The position numbers and the translations under genes were made by a program. From contig NZ_CP097484.1 in assembly GCF_023546765.1 (NCBI RefSeq), positions 3,442,001 through 3,506,000 of the forward strand: DNA of 64,000 bases. The letters run 5' to 3'. Shown in pieces: positions 9,641-21,759 of the stretch. Source of the stretch: Methylobacterium tardum (GTDB taxonomy: Bacteria; Pseudomonadota; Alphaproteobacteria; Rhizobiales; Beijerinckiaceae). Position 1 is the first letter of the stretch, and every line of letters begins with the position of its first letter. Below the pieces are notes generated by a model. It was given only the letters and a program-made list of their open reading frames with translations. It was not told the DNA's origin and did not search any database.

Positions 9641-11125
9641 ATGTCCACAACCGTGCTCATCGTGGACGACGATCCGGTCCAGCGGCGTCTCGCCGAGGCG
9701 GCGGTGCGCCGCTTCGGCTTCGAGGCGCGGGTCGCCGAGACGGGCGCGGAAGCTCTCACGCTGCTGAAATCCGAGGGCGCGGACGTGGTGCTCCTCGACC
9801 TGGTCATGCCGGAACTCGACGGACTCGGCGTGCTGGCGGAGATGCGCAAGAACGGGCTCGCCACGCCGGTCATCGTTCAGACGTCCAACGGCTCGATCGA
9901 CACGGTGGTCACCGCCATGCGGGCCGGCGCCGTCGACTTTGTCGTCAAGCCGGCCGGCGCCGAGCGGCTGCAGGTCTCGATCAAGAACGCCCTGCGGGTC
10001 GACACCCTGGAGGAGGAGGTGCGCCGCATGCGCCGTCGCGCCTCCGGCGCGCTCACCTTCAAGGACCTGACCTCCAAGAGCCCCGACATGGAGCGGGTCA
10101 TCCGCCTCGCCGAGCGGGCCGCGAAATCCAACATTCCGGTGCTCATCGAGGGCGAGTCCGGCGTCGGCAAGGAAGTGCTCGCCCGGGCGATCCAGGGGTC
10201 CGGCGACCGGCGCGGCAAGCCGTTCGTGACCGTCAATTGCGGGGCTATCCCCGAGAACCTCGTGGAATCGACCCTTTTCGGCCACGAGAAGGGTGCGTTC
10301 ACGGGCGCCACCGAGAAGCATGCCGGCAAGTTCGCCGAGGCTTCGGGCGGCACCCTCTTCCTCGACGAGATCGGCGAGCTTCCGCTCGATGCCCAGGTGA
10401 AGCTGTTGCGCGCCCTACAGGAGGGCGAGGTCGACCCGGTCGGCGGCAAGCGCTCGGTGCGGGTCGATATCCGCCTCGTCTCGGCCACCAACCGTTCGCT
10501 GCTCGACCTCGTGAAGCAGGGGAAGTTCCGCGAGGACCTGTATTACCGCCTCAACGTCTTCCCGATGACCCTGCCGCCGCTGCGGGCGCGCCGCGAGGAC
10601 ATTCCCGATCTCGTCCGCTCGTTCTGCGCGCGCTTCGCCGCCGAGGAGGGGAAGCGGGTCCGGGCGATCAGCCCGGAGGCCATGGCACTGCTCACCCGCT
10701 ATCCCTGGCCCGGCAACGTCCGCCAACTGGAGAACGCCCTGTTCCGCGCCGTGGTCCTCGCCGACGGGGACGAGTTGACGGTCGCCGAGTTCCCGCAGAT
10801 CGCCGCGCAGGTTGAGGGCTTCGACGTGCGCATTCCGGCGGCCCCCACTCAGGCGCAGATGCCGGCCTACGTTCCTGAGCCGGTCCGCGAGATCGTGCGC
10901 GTCGAGGTTCGCGATCCGCACGCCATGTCCCTCGTCGCCGAGGAGACCGGCGAGATGAAGCCGATGGACGTGCTCGAGGCGGAGATCATCCGCTACGCCC
11001 TGCAATTCTACCGTCAGCGGATGTCGGAGGTGTCGCGCCGCCTCGGCATCGGTCGGTCCACGCTCTATCGCAAGCTGAAGGACCTCGGCCTCGAGGACGG
11101 GGAGAAGACCGAGGACGCCGCTTGA
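9641..11125 (+). CDS. Sigma-54-dependent response regulator (NtrC family)
   Basis: A 494-residue three-domain activator. A receiver domain occupies residues 1-120 with the acidic pocket DDDP and phospho-acceptor Asp in VLLDLVMPELDG. The AAA+ domain spans about 145-380 with Walker A GESGVGKE, the sigma-54-contacting GAFTGA loop, Walker B GGTLFLDEIGEL and the arginine finger region REDLYYRLNVFP. A Fis-type helix-turn-helix lies near the end (SEVSRRLGIGRSTLYRKLKDLGL). AGGAG five bases before the ATG supports the start. A non-conserved linker of ~80 residues separates AAA+ and DNA-binding domains. No partner histidine kinase is adjacent, so its signal and targets are unknown. Confidence 0.93.
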   Translation: MSTTVLIVDDDPVQRRLAEAAVRRFGFEARVAETGAEALTLLKSEGADVVLLDLVMPELDGLGVLAEMRKNGLATPVIVQTSNGSIDTVVTAMRAGAVDFVVKPAGAERLQVSIKNALRVDTLEEEVRRMRRRASGALTFKDLTSKSPDMERVIRLAERAAKSNIPVLIEGESGVGKEVLARAIQGSGDRRGKPFVTVNCGAIPENLVESTLFGHEKGAFTGATEKHAGKFAEASGGTLFLDEIGELPLDAQVKLLRALQEGEVDPVGGKRSVRVDIRLVSATNRSLLDLVKQGKFREDLYYRLNVFPMTLPPLRARREDIPDLVRSFCARFAAEEGKRVRAISPEAMALLTRYPWPGNVRQLENALFRAVVLADGDELTVAEFPQIAAQVEGFDVRIPAAPTQAQMPAYVPEPVREIVRVEVRDPHAMSLVAEETGEMKPMDVLEAEIIRYALQFYRQRMSEVSRRLGIGRSTLYRKLKDLGLEDGEKTEDAA

Positions 11126-11136
11126 GCGGGCGGTAC

Positions 11137-11208
11137 GTGCGCTAGCGCACCACCCGTATTGGGCGGCCCTGCCGCTCCGAGAGCTGGACGCTGCTGACCG
11201 CTCTCGGA
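11137..11208 (+). terminator. Structured 3' region of the sigma-54 activator gene
   Basis: A perfect 14-bp palindrome (GTGCGCTAGCGCAC, 11137-11150) begins 12 bases past the stop. A 9-bp inverted repeat TCCGAGAGC/GCTCTCGGA (11176-11184/11200-11208) with a 15-base loop follows. Either could end transcription; no T run follows. The rest of the gap to 11368 shows only the leader of the next gene. Confidence 0.4.
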
Positions 11209-11368
11209 CGATAACAAGTCAGATCAAAAGCTGTGCAGACTTGAAGTCGCGACGGCAGCCGCTGGACCAAACTTCTATTCACGAAGACTGCGGTTGCCCA
11301 ATGCCACGCTTACGCGGATAATCACAATCTGAGCGTGCGGCCCTGCCGCCGCACCCCGGGAGATCACG

Positions 11369-13363
11369 ATGCGCGTCCCGCGCTCCAGCCTCATGGCGCT
11401 GGCCGCCCTCTTGACCGGCACGTTGGCTTCGGCCGGCGCCTTCGGTGCTGAAACGGCCGCGCTCGACAAGGCGCTCGCCGATACGCCGCCGTCGTCGTCG
11501 CCCGCGCAATCCGCGCCGTCGGATCCCGTCACGACGGCGCTTCCCGATTACAAGCCGGACGCGCCCGCCGCCGAGCCCGCGCCAGCTCCGACGGTTGCGG
11601 CGCCGGTCGCGCCCGCTGACCCCCTCGGTGCCGCAATCCTAGCCCGCTTCGGTGACAACGCGCCCCTGCTCCTGCGCCTCACGGCCAAGGATCGCGACGC
11701 GATCCGGTCGTTCTACGAGGCGCGCGCCTACAAGCCGCTCTGGATCGCCGACGGTGCCTGGACCGAGGCCGCGAAGGCGGTCGCGGCACGGCTCGCGGCC
11801 GCCGGCGAGGACGGGCTCGACGCGCATGCCTACACGGTTCCCAACCTCGCCGAGAAGCCGGACGAGAAGGCCGTGGCGGATGCCGAGCTGCGCTTGTCCG
11901 CTGCGGCCGTCCTCTACGCCCGCGACGCGCGTGGCGGCCGGATCAATCTCGCGTCGATCTCGCGGCTGATCACTCCGAAGCTCGATCTGCCCGCCGGGAA
12001 CGAGGTGCTGGCGAAGCTGGCCGATGCCGGCGCGAAGACCGGCGATACGCTTCAAAGCTACAACCCGGCCACCCCGGGCTTTCTGGCCCTGAAGACGCGG
12101 CTCGCCTCTCTGCGCGGGCCGGCGCCCGCGGCGGTGAGGCCGCTGCGGCTGCCGTCCGGCCCGGCCCTTCGCGTCGGGATGCGCGATCCGCGCGTTCCGC
12201 TTCTGCGCGCGCATTTCGGGCTCGAGACCCGGCCTGCCGGCACGTTCGACCGCGGCCCCGGCGAGCCGGAGGATTATGATTCCGTCGTCGCCGAAGCGGT
12301 CGCCAAGTTCCAGCGCGGCCGCGGGCTGCCCGGAAACGGCGTCCTGAACGTCCAGACCGTTCTGGCTCTGGCCGATGCCGGCCGGTCGGCGCGCCCGACG
12401 GGCGGCGAGGCCGAGCTGATCGTCAACATGGAGCGCTGGCGCTGGCTGCCGGGCGATCTCGGGTCCGACTACATCCTGGTCAACATTCCCGAATATCGGC
12501 TGCGCGCCTATCGCGGCGGCACCCTGCGCGACGAGGCGCGCGTCATCGTCGGTAAGCCGGAATCGCGCACGCCGCTGTTCTCGGGGCTGATGGAATACGC
12601 CGTCGTCAACCCGTCCTGGTACGTGCCGCCGTCCATCCTGAAGACGATGGCGCCGAAGCTCGCCGGCTACGGCGGCAAGACCTGGGGCGGCTACGAGGTC
12701 GTCCGCCATGGCGGCCACATCTCGCTGCGCCAGCCGCCGGGCGAGCGCAACGCGCTCGGCTTCATCAAGTTCATGTTCCCGAACCAGCACGCGGTCTATC
12801 TGCACGATACGCCGAACCGCTCGCTGTTCTCGGCCTCCAAGCGCGACTTCAGCCACGGATGCGTGCGCGTGGACGATCCGTTCCGCCTCGCGGACGTGGT
12901 CCTGCCGGATTGGTCCGAGGAGCGGCTGAAGAAGCTGATCGGCAAGGGCGAGCGCACGCTCCGGCTGCCGGAGAAGCTGCCGGTGCACCTCGCCTACTTC
13001 ACCGCCTATGTCGACGATGGCGGCACCTACCGCACCCTGCCCGACCTCTACGGATACGACGCGCCGATGCGTGCAGCCCTCGGGCTGCCAGGTGGCGGGA
13101 ATCCGGCGATGGCCCGGCTGCCGGACGAGGCGCCGCGGCGCAAGGCCGAGCGTACGGCGACATCTGCGCCGGCGCGCACCGTTCAGCGCCGGGTGACGCA
13201 CCGTCACGTCGCCGACGAGTGGCCGGACAACCGCTACGAAGAGGTGACCGTACCCCGCCGTGCGTCGCGCCGCGCCGCGCGGGCCGACAGCGCTCCGGAA
13301 TTCGGCGAGCCCGGACTCTGGACGCCGGCCCCGCAGCAGCCGGCCCCGCGGAGCTGGTGGTAG
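11369..13363 (+). CDS. L,D-transpeptidase (YcbB/LdtD-like, YkuD domain)
   Basis: A 664-residue exported enzyme of the peptidoglycan-crosslinking L,D-transpeptidase family. It begins with a signal peptide (MRVPRSSLMALAALLTGTLASAGAFGA) followed by an Ala/Pro-rich linker to residue ~90. The YcbB scaffold-type domain and a peptidoglycan-binding-like segment (FQRGRGLPGNGVLNVQT) precede the catalytic YkuD domain. That domain carries the conserved HDTPNRSLF histidine and the catalytic SHGCVR motif at about residues 495-500. The C-terminus after ~570 is a basic, Arg-rich tail. GGGAGATCACG directly precedes the ATG. Followed by a DUF882 protein, suggesting a shared role in cell-wall metabolism. Confidence 0.92.
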   Translation: MRVPRSSLMALAALLTGTLASAGAFGAETAALDKALADTPPSSSPAQSAPSDPVTTALPDYKPDAPAAEPAPAPTVAAPVAPADPLGAAILARFGDNAPLLLRLTAKDRDAIRSFYEARAYKPLWIADGAWTEAAKAVAARLAAAGEDGLDAHAYTVPNLAEKPDEKAVADAELRLSAAAVLYARDARGGRINLASISRLITPKLDLPAGNEVLAKLADAGAKTGDTLQSYNPATPGFLALKTRLASLRGPAPAAVRPLRLPSGPALRVGMRDPRVPLLRAHFGLETRPAGTFDRGPGEPEDYDSVVAEAVAKFQRGRGLPGNGVLNVQTVLALADAGRSARPTGGEAELIVNMERWRWLPGDLGSDYILVNIPEYRLRAYRGGTLRDEARVIVGKPESRTPLFSGLMEYAVVNPSWYVPPSILKTMAPKLAGYGGKTWGGYEVVRHGGHISLRQPPGERNALGFIKFMFPNQHAVYLHDTPNRSLFSASKRDFSHGCVRVDDPFRLADVVLPDWSEERLKKLIGKGERTLRLPEKLPVHLAYFTAYVDDGGTYRTLPDLYGYDAPMRAALGLPGGGNPAMARLPDEAPRRKAERTATSAPARTVQRRVTHRHVADEWPDNRYEEVTVPRRASRRAARADSAPEFGEPGLWTPAPQQPAPRSWW

Positions 13364-13378
13364 CCGAAGGTCTTCGGC
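13363..13378 (+). terminator. Hairpin directly after the L,D-transpeptidase stop
   Basis: GCCGAAGGTCTTCGGC is a perfect palindrome that starts on the last base of the TAG stop. A second small one, GCCGGGAACCCGGC, lies at 13451-13464. Both are compatible with termination or attenuation before the next gene. Confidence 0.45.
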
Positions 13379-13509
13379 AGTCCGCAACTTTCGCGTGCGC
13401 GGCCGCACAGCCGGGCACGATTTCGCCACGGTCGAGCCTTAGCCGTTTCAGCCGGGAACCCGGCCTGACACCCGCCGGGCACACGCGCCGGCAGAGGATC
13501 AGGACTATC

Positions 13510-15003
13510 GTGCCGAGTCTCCCGCGCCCTCTCCGCACCTTCGCCCTGGCCCTGACGGGCGTCGCGCTGGGCCTGATCGCCGGCACGGCCGAGACCGAGG
13601 ACGCGGTGGCGAACGGCGACACGCGCGCGCTCACGATCTACCACACGCACACGCAGGAGAGCGCGACCATCACGTTCAAGCGGGACGGCCGCTACGACCG
13701 CGCGGCGCTCGAGCAGCTGAACTGGCTCCTGCGCGACTGGCGCGTCAACGAGCCCACCAAGATGGATCCGCGCCTGTTCGACACGGTCTGGGAGGCCTAC
13801 CGGCAGGTCGGTGCCAGCCAGCCGATCCACGTCGTCTCCGCCTACCGTTCGCCCGGCACCAACGCGATGTTGCGCCGCCGCTCCAAGATGGTGGCCGAGT
13901 ACAGCCAGCACATGCTTGGCAAGGCCATGGACTTCTTCCTGCCGGACGTCTCCATCGATCGCATCCGCGAGGTCGGCCTCCAGATGCAGCGCGGCGGCGT
14001 CGGCTGGTACCCGCATGCCGGTACCCCGTTCGTGCACCTCGATGTCGGCTCCGTGCGCATGTGGCCGCGCATGACGCACGATCAGCTCGCCCGCCTGTTC
14101 CCCGACGGCAAGACCGTGCTGCTGCCGAGCGACAACCGGCCCTTCCCGCGCTACGAGGAGGCGAAGGCCGAGATCCTTGCCCGAGGCGGTACCGTGGCCG
14201 GCCTCACCACCCAGATGGCGAGCGGCGAGGAAGAGGACGGGCCGGGCCTGTTCGGCTTCCTGGCGAGCCTGTTCGGTGGCGGCCGCTCCGCTCCGGAGCC
14301 CGCGCCGGCGCCTGCGCCGCCTGCCGTCGCGGCGAAGGCCCGCCGGGCACCCGTCGTGGCCGTCGCGAGCGCCGACCCGCAGGACCCGGTCGGCACGCGG
14401 ACTGCCCTCGCCTACGCGGCGCCCGCGGCCGACGATTCCCTGCGCGGCTCGCTGGTGCCGCGCGAGCAGGCTAAGGCGCCTGACGGCAAGCCCGCCGACG
14501 TCAAGTCGCTGCTGACCGGGGCTCAGCCAGCCGCCGCGGCCGAGGAGGCGGTGCTGTCGGTGGTGGCGCCGCTGCCGCCGCGCCGGCCCTCGGATATTGC
14601 CGCCGTCGTGGCGGCCATCACGATGCCGCTCCCACCGCCGCGGCCGGTCCAGTTCGCCGCGCTGAATAGCGGTATGGCCAACCTCCCGACACCGCTCGAA
14701 AGCCGGGCCTCGATGCCGGCGCCGGCCCGGGCCCGCGCCCTGGTTGCTCCGGATGCCGACGCCAAGATTCAGCTGCGTGCCCTGTTCGACGCGGTGTCGG
14801 CCGGTGCCGTGGCGTCGCCGGCGAGCCGCAACGCGCCGGTCCGCGTCGCGGCCACCCGTGTCCGCGATACGGCACCCGATGCCGTGGTCGCGGCAGCGCC
14901 GGATCGCGTCGCGACGCGGTTCAGCGCGCGTAGCCCCGGCGATGACCTGACCGCGGCCCGGTTCACGGGATCGGCGGCCCGCGCCGTTTCAGGGTCGCGC
15001 TGA
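13510..15003 (+). CDS. DUF882/M15-type exported protein (YcbK-like) with long Ala/Pro-rich tail
   Basis: A 497-residue exported protein. The start is inferred as GTG at 13510, preceded by AGGATCAGGACTATC; the frame is open upstream, but that sequence overlaps the previous gene. A hydrophobic signal segment is followed by the DUF882 domain (roughly residues 35-190). That domain contains VSAYRSPGTNAMLRR, SQHMLGKAMDFFLP, and GGVGWYPHAGTPFVHLDVG, which are the metal-binding His/Asp positions of M15-like D,D-/L,D-carboxypeptidases. The remaining ~270 residues are low-complexity Ala/Pro/Arg sequence without recognisable domain. Likely a periplasmic murein-modifying enzyme paired with the upstream L,D-transpeptidase. 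DUF882 identification is from motif memory. Confidence 0.85.
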   Translation: MPSLPRPLRTFALALTGVALGLIAGTAETEDAVANGDTRALTIYHTHTQESATITFKRDGRYDRAALEQLNWLLRDWRVNEPTKMDPRLFDTVWEAYRQVGASQPIHVVSAYRSPGTNAMLRRRSKMVAEYSQHMLGKAMDFFLPDVSIDRIREVGLQMQRGGVGWYPHAGTPFVHLDVGSVRMWPRMTHDQLARLFPDGKTVLLPSDNRPFPRYEEAKAEILARGGTVAGLTTQMASGEEEDGPGLFGFLASLFGGGRSAPEPAPAPAPPAVAAKARRAPVVAVASADPQDPVGTRTALAYAAPAADDSLRGSLVPREQAKAPDGKPADVKSLLTGAQPAAAAEEAVLSVVAPLPPRRPSDIAAVVAAITMPLPPPRPVQFAALNSGMANLPTPLESRASMPAPARARALVAPDADAKIQLRALFDAVSAGAVASPASRNAPVRVAATRVRDTAPDAVVAAAPDRVATRFSARSPGDDLTAARFTGSAARAVSGSR

Positions 15004-15131
15004 ATCCGGCACACCGACCGGCCGATCCGGATTCGATTGCTCGTTCAAGCATCGCGTGAACGCGGCTGACGGTTCGATCCCGATCGAGTCAGGCTGCCGG
15101 AAAGACCGATCGGCGCCGTTCCCGGACGAAC

Positions 15132-15386
15132 TCAGCGCAGCGGCTTCGAGAGATTGACCGCCAGGGCCGCCACGAGCGTCGCCGCGTAGCTGTCATCCTG
15201 GGTTCCGGCGATCCGCTCGGCCTCGCCGCCGCTGTTGGCTGCGACCGACATCATCAGCATCACGGCCGTCGTCAGGCCGCCCAGGCCCGCGACCAGCGCC
15301 AGGTAGGCGCGCACCGCGGCGCTTGGGGCCGCCACCACCGCGTGGGTCTCGCCGACGCACATCGGGCTGGAATCAGGATGGATCAT
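15132..15386 (-). CDS. Hypothetical small membrane protein
   Basis: I do not recognise this gene. The likely product is 84 residues starting MIHPDSSPMCVGETH at the ATG at 15386; an in-frame TTG at 15446 would add 20 residues. One hydrophobic segment (AYLALVAGLGGLTTAVMLMMSVAA) could span the membrane and is followed by a polar tail. No convincing ribosome-binding site is visible. It lies downstream of ppdK on the same strand and may be expressed from a separate promoter. Confidence 0.45.
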   Translation of the reverse strand: MIHPDSSPMCVGETHAVVAAPSAAVRAYLALVAGLGGLTTAVMLMMSVAANSGGEAERIAGTQDDSYAATLVAALAVNLSKPLR

Positions 15387-15507
15387 GGCCGATGATTCCG
15401 ACGGGTGACGCAGGCCCCGGGGCGGATCGACTAGGAACACGCGCAACCCGTCGGCTCAAGCAGTCAACGTGCCGTTCTGGAGCGGGTTCGTACGGACGAA
15501 AACATTT

Positions 15508-18267
<2,760 letters not shown>

Positions 18268-18429
18268 GTCGAACCCGTCCGTATCTGGTGCCCGGCGACG
18301 GCCGAGCTGATGGGCGGGGTTGGACCATCCCGCAACGCAACGCAAGATGAACGCGCGATGGCAGTGTGCGTGGGTCGCTGACGGGGCCGGCGGTCTGTCA
18401 GGTCCGCCCCGTCGCGCTGCGGGCGCCGC

Positions 18430-18573
18430 TCAGTGCAGGATCCCCAGACCGATCACGCCGACCACGATCAGGTAGATCGCCACGATGTAGTTGAGCAGCC
18501 GCGGCATCACCAGGATCAGGATCCCGGCCAGGATCGCGATCAGCGGCTGCAGGTTGGAGATGGTGATCGTCAC
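18430..18573 (-). CDS. DUF3096-type 47-residue membrane peptide
   Basis: A short gene with a GTG start at 18573, preceded by AGGAGA 7 bases upstream. The product (start VTITISNLQPLIAILAG) has two hydrophobic segments separated by PRLLNY and ends VVGVIGLGILH. This is the pattern of the DUF3096 family, common in alphaproteobacteria and of unknown function. It lies between the end of the puf operon and ppdK, on the same strand as both; the hairpin at 18650-18671 suggests separate transcription. Confidence 0.75.
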   Translation of the reverse strand: MTITISNLQPLIAILAGILILVMPRLLNYIVAIYLIVVGVIGLGILH

Positions 18574-18649
18574 GGGCGTCTCTCCTGGCCGAGCTTGGCC
18601 GTCGGTATCGACGCCTCTACGTGTTGCAGGTTCCCTGTAGCTTGCGTGA

Positions 18650-18671
18650 AGCGGCCGGGTGGCCGGCCGCT
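18650..18671 (-). terminator. Terminator-like hairpin at the end of the puf operon
   Basis: A perfect 8-bp inverted repeat AGCGGCCG/CGGCCGCT with a 6-base loop begins 11 bases past the pufC stop. It is GC-rich without a long T tract; on the minus strand it is followed by TCACGC. Position makes it the likely end of the bch-puf transcript. Confidence 0.55.
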
Positions 18672-18681
18672 CCAGAGCCGA

Positions 18682-19785
18682 TCAGGGCTTCGGCGTCGGC
18701 TTGTCGGTGCCGGGGATCGGGTCCTTGGCCTCGCCGGTCGGCAGGCTCACCGAGATCGTCGGGTGAGACAGCTCCGGATAGGGCTCGATCACGTTGGCGC
18801 CGTTCAGCGGCTTGTTGGCGCCGTTGTGGCAGGTGGCGCAGTTGATCTTCGGCGCGTCACCGAGAACGCCGAGGCGGTTCCGCGGGAAGGTCGAGGTCAG
18901 CGGCGTCATGTAATCCTGGTTCAGGTCGCGCACCATGCGGATGCCGTACCAGGCATGGACCCGGTTGGGCGTGCTGGTGTCCCATTGCGCAACCGACCGG
19001 GTGTTGTGGCAGAAGGTACAGTTCACGCCCAACGATTGCGACATGCTGATCATGATCGCGAAGGTCTTCTCGGCGTCCTGGATCGGCTTGCCCTTGGTCT
19101 CCGGCAGCGCCGTGGTGGCGTTGACCCGGACGGCGTCCTCCGACGTCTCCTTGTGCTGGTAGAAGGCCTGATAGACGTCGTAGGGCAGCGAGGTGTTGCC
19201 GACCTCCGGCGAGGCCAGGTTCTGGCTGTTGTTGCGCGGTCTGAAGCGTCCCGCGCCCTGGACCGGATGATCGAACCAGATGTTGGCCGGCACCGGGTTG
19301 CCCCGGTGGCAGGTGTAGCAGGTCACGCCGGCCTGATGGACGTGGTTCTCCTTCCAAGATGAGTTGATGTACTGCGTCATCTGCAGCATGCGCCGGGCGA
19401 CGCGCTTCTGGTAGAGCTCGTCAGAGGCCATGTTCTCGGTGCTGTGGCAGTACGTGCAGCCCTGCTGCGGCGCGACCCACTCGGTGATCGACACCATCAG
19501 ACGGTTGAACTGCTCGGCCGAGAGATCGCCGAGCACCTGCACGTTCTCGTAGACGGCCGAGGCCTTCTCGCCCCCGGCATCCGCTGGATCGGCCGGCGCC
19601 GGTGCCCGGTTGGCTTCCGACAGCGCCTCGTTGCCGGCCCGGGTCCGGATCAGGTCCATGCCGGTGCCGCGGAAGCCGGTCTGCTTGACCGCCATGGGCG
19701 GATGGGTCCAGCCCGCGCCGCCGAACATCGCGATGGTGAGGAAGAGCGCCAGCGCCCCGCCGACAACCGCCAGAATCGTCTTCAT
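18682..19785 (-). CDS. pufC: Photosynthetic reaction-centre tetrahaem cytochrome c subunit
   Basis: PufC re-reduces the special-pair bacteriochlorophyll on the periplasmic side of the reaction centre. It has 367 residues with four CxxCH haem-binding sites: CTYCH (~110), CYTCH (~155), CTFCH (~255) and CATCH (~320). An N-terminal hydrophobic segment (ILAVVGGALALFLTIAMF) is present but contains no lipobox cysteine, so it is probably an uncleaved membrane anchor and not the lipoprotein form known from Blastochloris viridis. The AGGAGG ribosome-binding site lies in the 10-base gap after pufM. It is the last gene of the operon. Confidence 0.97.
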   Translation of the reverse strand: MKTILAVVGGALALFLTIAMFGGAGWTHPPMAVKQTGFRGTGMDLIRTRAGNEALSEANRAPAPADPADAGGEKASAVYENVQVLGDLSAEQFNRLMVSITEWVAPQQGCTYCHSTENMASDELYQKRVARRMLQMTQYINSSWKENHVHQAGVTCYTCHRGNPVPANIWFDHPVQGAGRFRPRNNSQNLASPEVGNTSLPYDVYQAFYQHKETSEDAVRVNATTALPETKGKPIQDAEKTFAIMISMSQSLGVNCTFCHNTRSVAQWDTSTPNRVHAWYGIRMVRDLNQDYMTPLTSTFPRNRLGVLGDAPKINCATCHNGANKPLNGANVIEPYPELSHPTISVSLPTGEAKDPIPGTDKPTPKP

Positions 19786-19795
19786 GACGGCCTCC

Positions 19796-20776
19796 TCACG
19801 GCCTCGGGCCGGGTGCGAGATGGGCGGGATCCACGATCGGGCCGTAGACCTGCGGGTACGAGGGCGCGACGTGGTGCTTGACCGCCCAGAGGTACCAATT
19901 GTCCACCACGGTGCCGGTGAGCAGGATGCCGATCCCGCCGGTCAGCGTGGTCAGGACCGCGAACCACCAGGCCCAACGATGGACCGATTCCATCGTGGCG
20001 TTGAAGCCCATGGTCCAGCGCCAGAACAGGGCGGCGCGCTCGGTGGCCGTGCCGCGATCGACAATCTGGTCGATCTCGCGCTCGGCGCCGTAGCGCGAGC
20101 AGGCCAGGATCGTGCCCCCGTGCATCGCGAACAGCAGCGTCGATCCGTAGAGAAACGTGATCGAGAGCATGTGGAACGGGTTGTAGAAGAGGTTTCCATA
20201 GCGGAGCGAGAACGCCGCGGTCCAATCGAGGTGCGGGAAGATCCCGAACGGCACGGCCTCAGACCACGAGCCCATCAGCAGCGGACGGATGAAGCCGAGG
20301 ACGAGGTAGAGCCAGATCGCCGACGCAAAGGCCCACGGCACGTGGAGGCCGAGGCCCAGCGCCTTGGCACGCTTGTAGAGGTGGACCCACCAGAGCAGGA
20401 TCGACGCGGTCAGGAAGAAGCCGGCGATCAGCCACCAGCCGCCCTCGTTGAGCGGCGGCAGGACCTTCAAGCCGTATTTCGGCAGGGGCGGCTCAAGGGC
20501 GAGCCACGGCAATTGCCGGACGAACTGTATCGGGTCCCAGTTCACCGACGCCCACATGTTGAGCCCGATGATTTCGAAGGCGATGACACCGCAGGTGATC
20601 GACAGGGCCGCGATGTAGCCGATGTAGATCGGACCGACCTGACTGTTGCCGATGAGCCCGAACAGGTAGCTGTTGAACGGCCTGCCCACGCGGTCGTCGG
20701 CCGCGACGGGAACGCCGTGCTCCGGCACGAGCGGGCGCACCTGAACCTGCGTGAAGATGTTCTGGTAATAGGCCAT
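19796..20776 (-). CDS. pufM: Photosynthetic reaction-centre M subunit
   Basis: This is one of the two core polypeptides of the type II reaction centre. The protein is 326 residues and has five transmembrane helices. Family hallmarks include [20 protein letters not shown] start, [30 protein letters not shown] (helix D with the bacteriochlorophyll and iron histidines) and [14 protein letters not shown] (helix E). The ribosome-binding sequence GGGGAGGG precedes the ATG. The gap from pufL is unusually long (77 bases); the two genes are often nearly adjacent. Confidence 0.98.
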   Translation of the reverse strand: MAYYQNIFTQVQVRPLVPEHGVPVAADDRVGRPFNSYLFGLIGNSQVGPIYIGYIAALSITCGVIAFEIIGLNMWASVNWDPIQFVRQLPWLALEPPLPKYGLKVLPPLNEGGWWLIAGFFLTASILLWWVHLYKRAKALGLGLHVPWAFASAIWLYLVLGFIRPLLMGSWSEAVPFGIFPHLDWTAAFSLRYGNLFYNPFHMLSITFLYGSTLLFAMHGGTILACSRYGAEREIDQIVDRGTATERAALFWRWTMGFNATMESVHRWAWWFAVLTTLTGGIGILLTGTVVDNWYLWAVKHHVAPSYPQVYGPIVDPAHLAPGPRP

Positions 20777-20853
20777 GGCCTGCCCTCCCCCGGAGTGCCG
20801 CGCGCTCTGCGGCGGCTCGCATCACCCGTGTCGTCTCGCCAAGTGTCGTCCGG

Positions 20854-21678
20854 TCATCGCCAGACCGGCAGGTTGAGCCACCAGCCCCACCATTGCGGCC
20901 AGCCCTGCGTCCAGAACGGCCCGCTGATCACGATGCAGACGGCGCTCCAGAACCCCGCGGAAAGGGCCAGGAACAGCCCGAGGCGGTGGATGCCGAGGGT
21001 GCCGATCGAGTAGCCGATCGTGTCGCGGAAGAACGTGTCCTCGTGCTCGGGCGTCTTCACTATCTCGCCCTTCTTCGGGTTGGTCGCCGAGAGGATCAGG
21101 CCGCCGTGCATCGCCAGCGCCAGCGTGGTGGTGAAGAAGAACGTCACGGCCAGCATGTGCGCCGGGTTGTAGTGAAAGTGTAGATACTGGTATCCGGTGT
21201 TCGATACCCAATCGAGATGGCTGAGGATGCCGTAGGGAAAGCCGTAGCCCCAGGCGCCCATCAGGAACGGGCGGATCACCACGAGGGTGAAATACGCGAA
21301 GATCGCCATCCCGAAGGCAACCGGCACGTGGTAGCCGATGCCGAGCTTCCGGCAGATCTCGACCTCGCGCAGAGCCCAGGACACGAACGAGCCGAGCGCG
21401 CAGAAGGTGATGATCTGCCAGAGGCCGCCATCCTTCAGCGGTGCGAGCTTCAGGCCGTAGCTGATGTCGGGCGGCGCGATGTTGATCTGCCAGATGTTCC
21501 AGGTCGGCCCGATCGCCGCGCCGTAGATGACGAGCGCGGTGCCGAGCACCGTGAAGAACATTCCGACCACGCCGAAGAAGCCGACGAAGAACGGCCCGAC
21601 CCAGAAGTCGAACAGGTCGCCGCCGAGCAAGGTGCCGCCGCGGACCCTGTATTTGCGCTCGAAGCTCAGCATCGCCAT
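20854..21678 (-). CDS. pufL: Photosynthetic reaction-centre L subunit
   Basis: Partner of PufM in the reaction-centre core; carries half of the bacteriochlorophyll, bacteriopheophytin and quinone sites. The 274-residue protein opens [33 protein letters not shown]. It contains [40 protein letters not shown] (helix D) and [24 protein letters not shown] (helix E), all standard for L. GAGGAG lies 9 bases before the ATG. An intercistronic hairpin upstream separates it from pufA. Confidence 0.98.
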   Translation of the reverse strand: MAMLSFERKYRVRGGTLLGGDLFDFWVGPFFVGFFGVVGMFFTVLGTALVIYGAAIGPTWNIWQINIAPPDISYGLKLAPLKDGGLWQIITFCALGSFVSWALREVEICRKLGIGYHVPVAFGMAIFAYFTLVVIRPFLMGAWGYGFPYGILSHLDWVSNTGYQYLHFHYNPAHMLAVTFFFTTTLALAMHGGLILSATNPKKGEIVKTPEHEDTFFRDTIGYSIGTLGIHRLGLFLALSAGFWSAVCIVISGPFWTQGWPQWWGWWLNLPVWR

Positions 21679-21722
21679 GGCGGCTGCTCCTCAGTCAGGC
21701 CGGAGAAGAGGAAGGACGGGGT

Positions 21723-21748
21723 GACCGCGGCCCTCGCGCGCCGCGGTC
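21723..21748 (-). promoter_or_regulatory. Intercistronic hairpin between pufA and pufL
   Basis: A perfect 8-bp stem GACCGCGG/CCGCGGTC with a 10-base GC-rich loop lies 11 bases past the pufA stop. In Rhodobacter, hairpins at this place protect the pufBA segment from 3' decay and so give more LH1 than reaction-centre mRNA. The same role is inferred here from position and stem strength. Confidence 0.6.
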
Positions 21749-21759
21749 CGGACCGGCGG

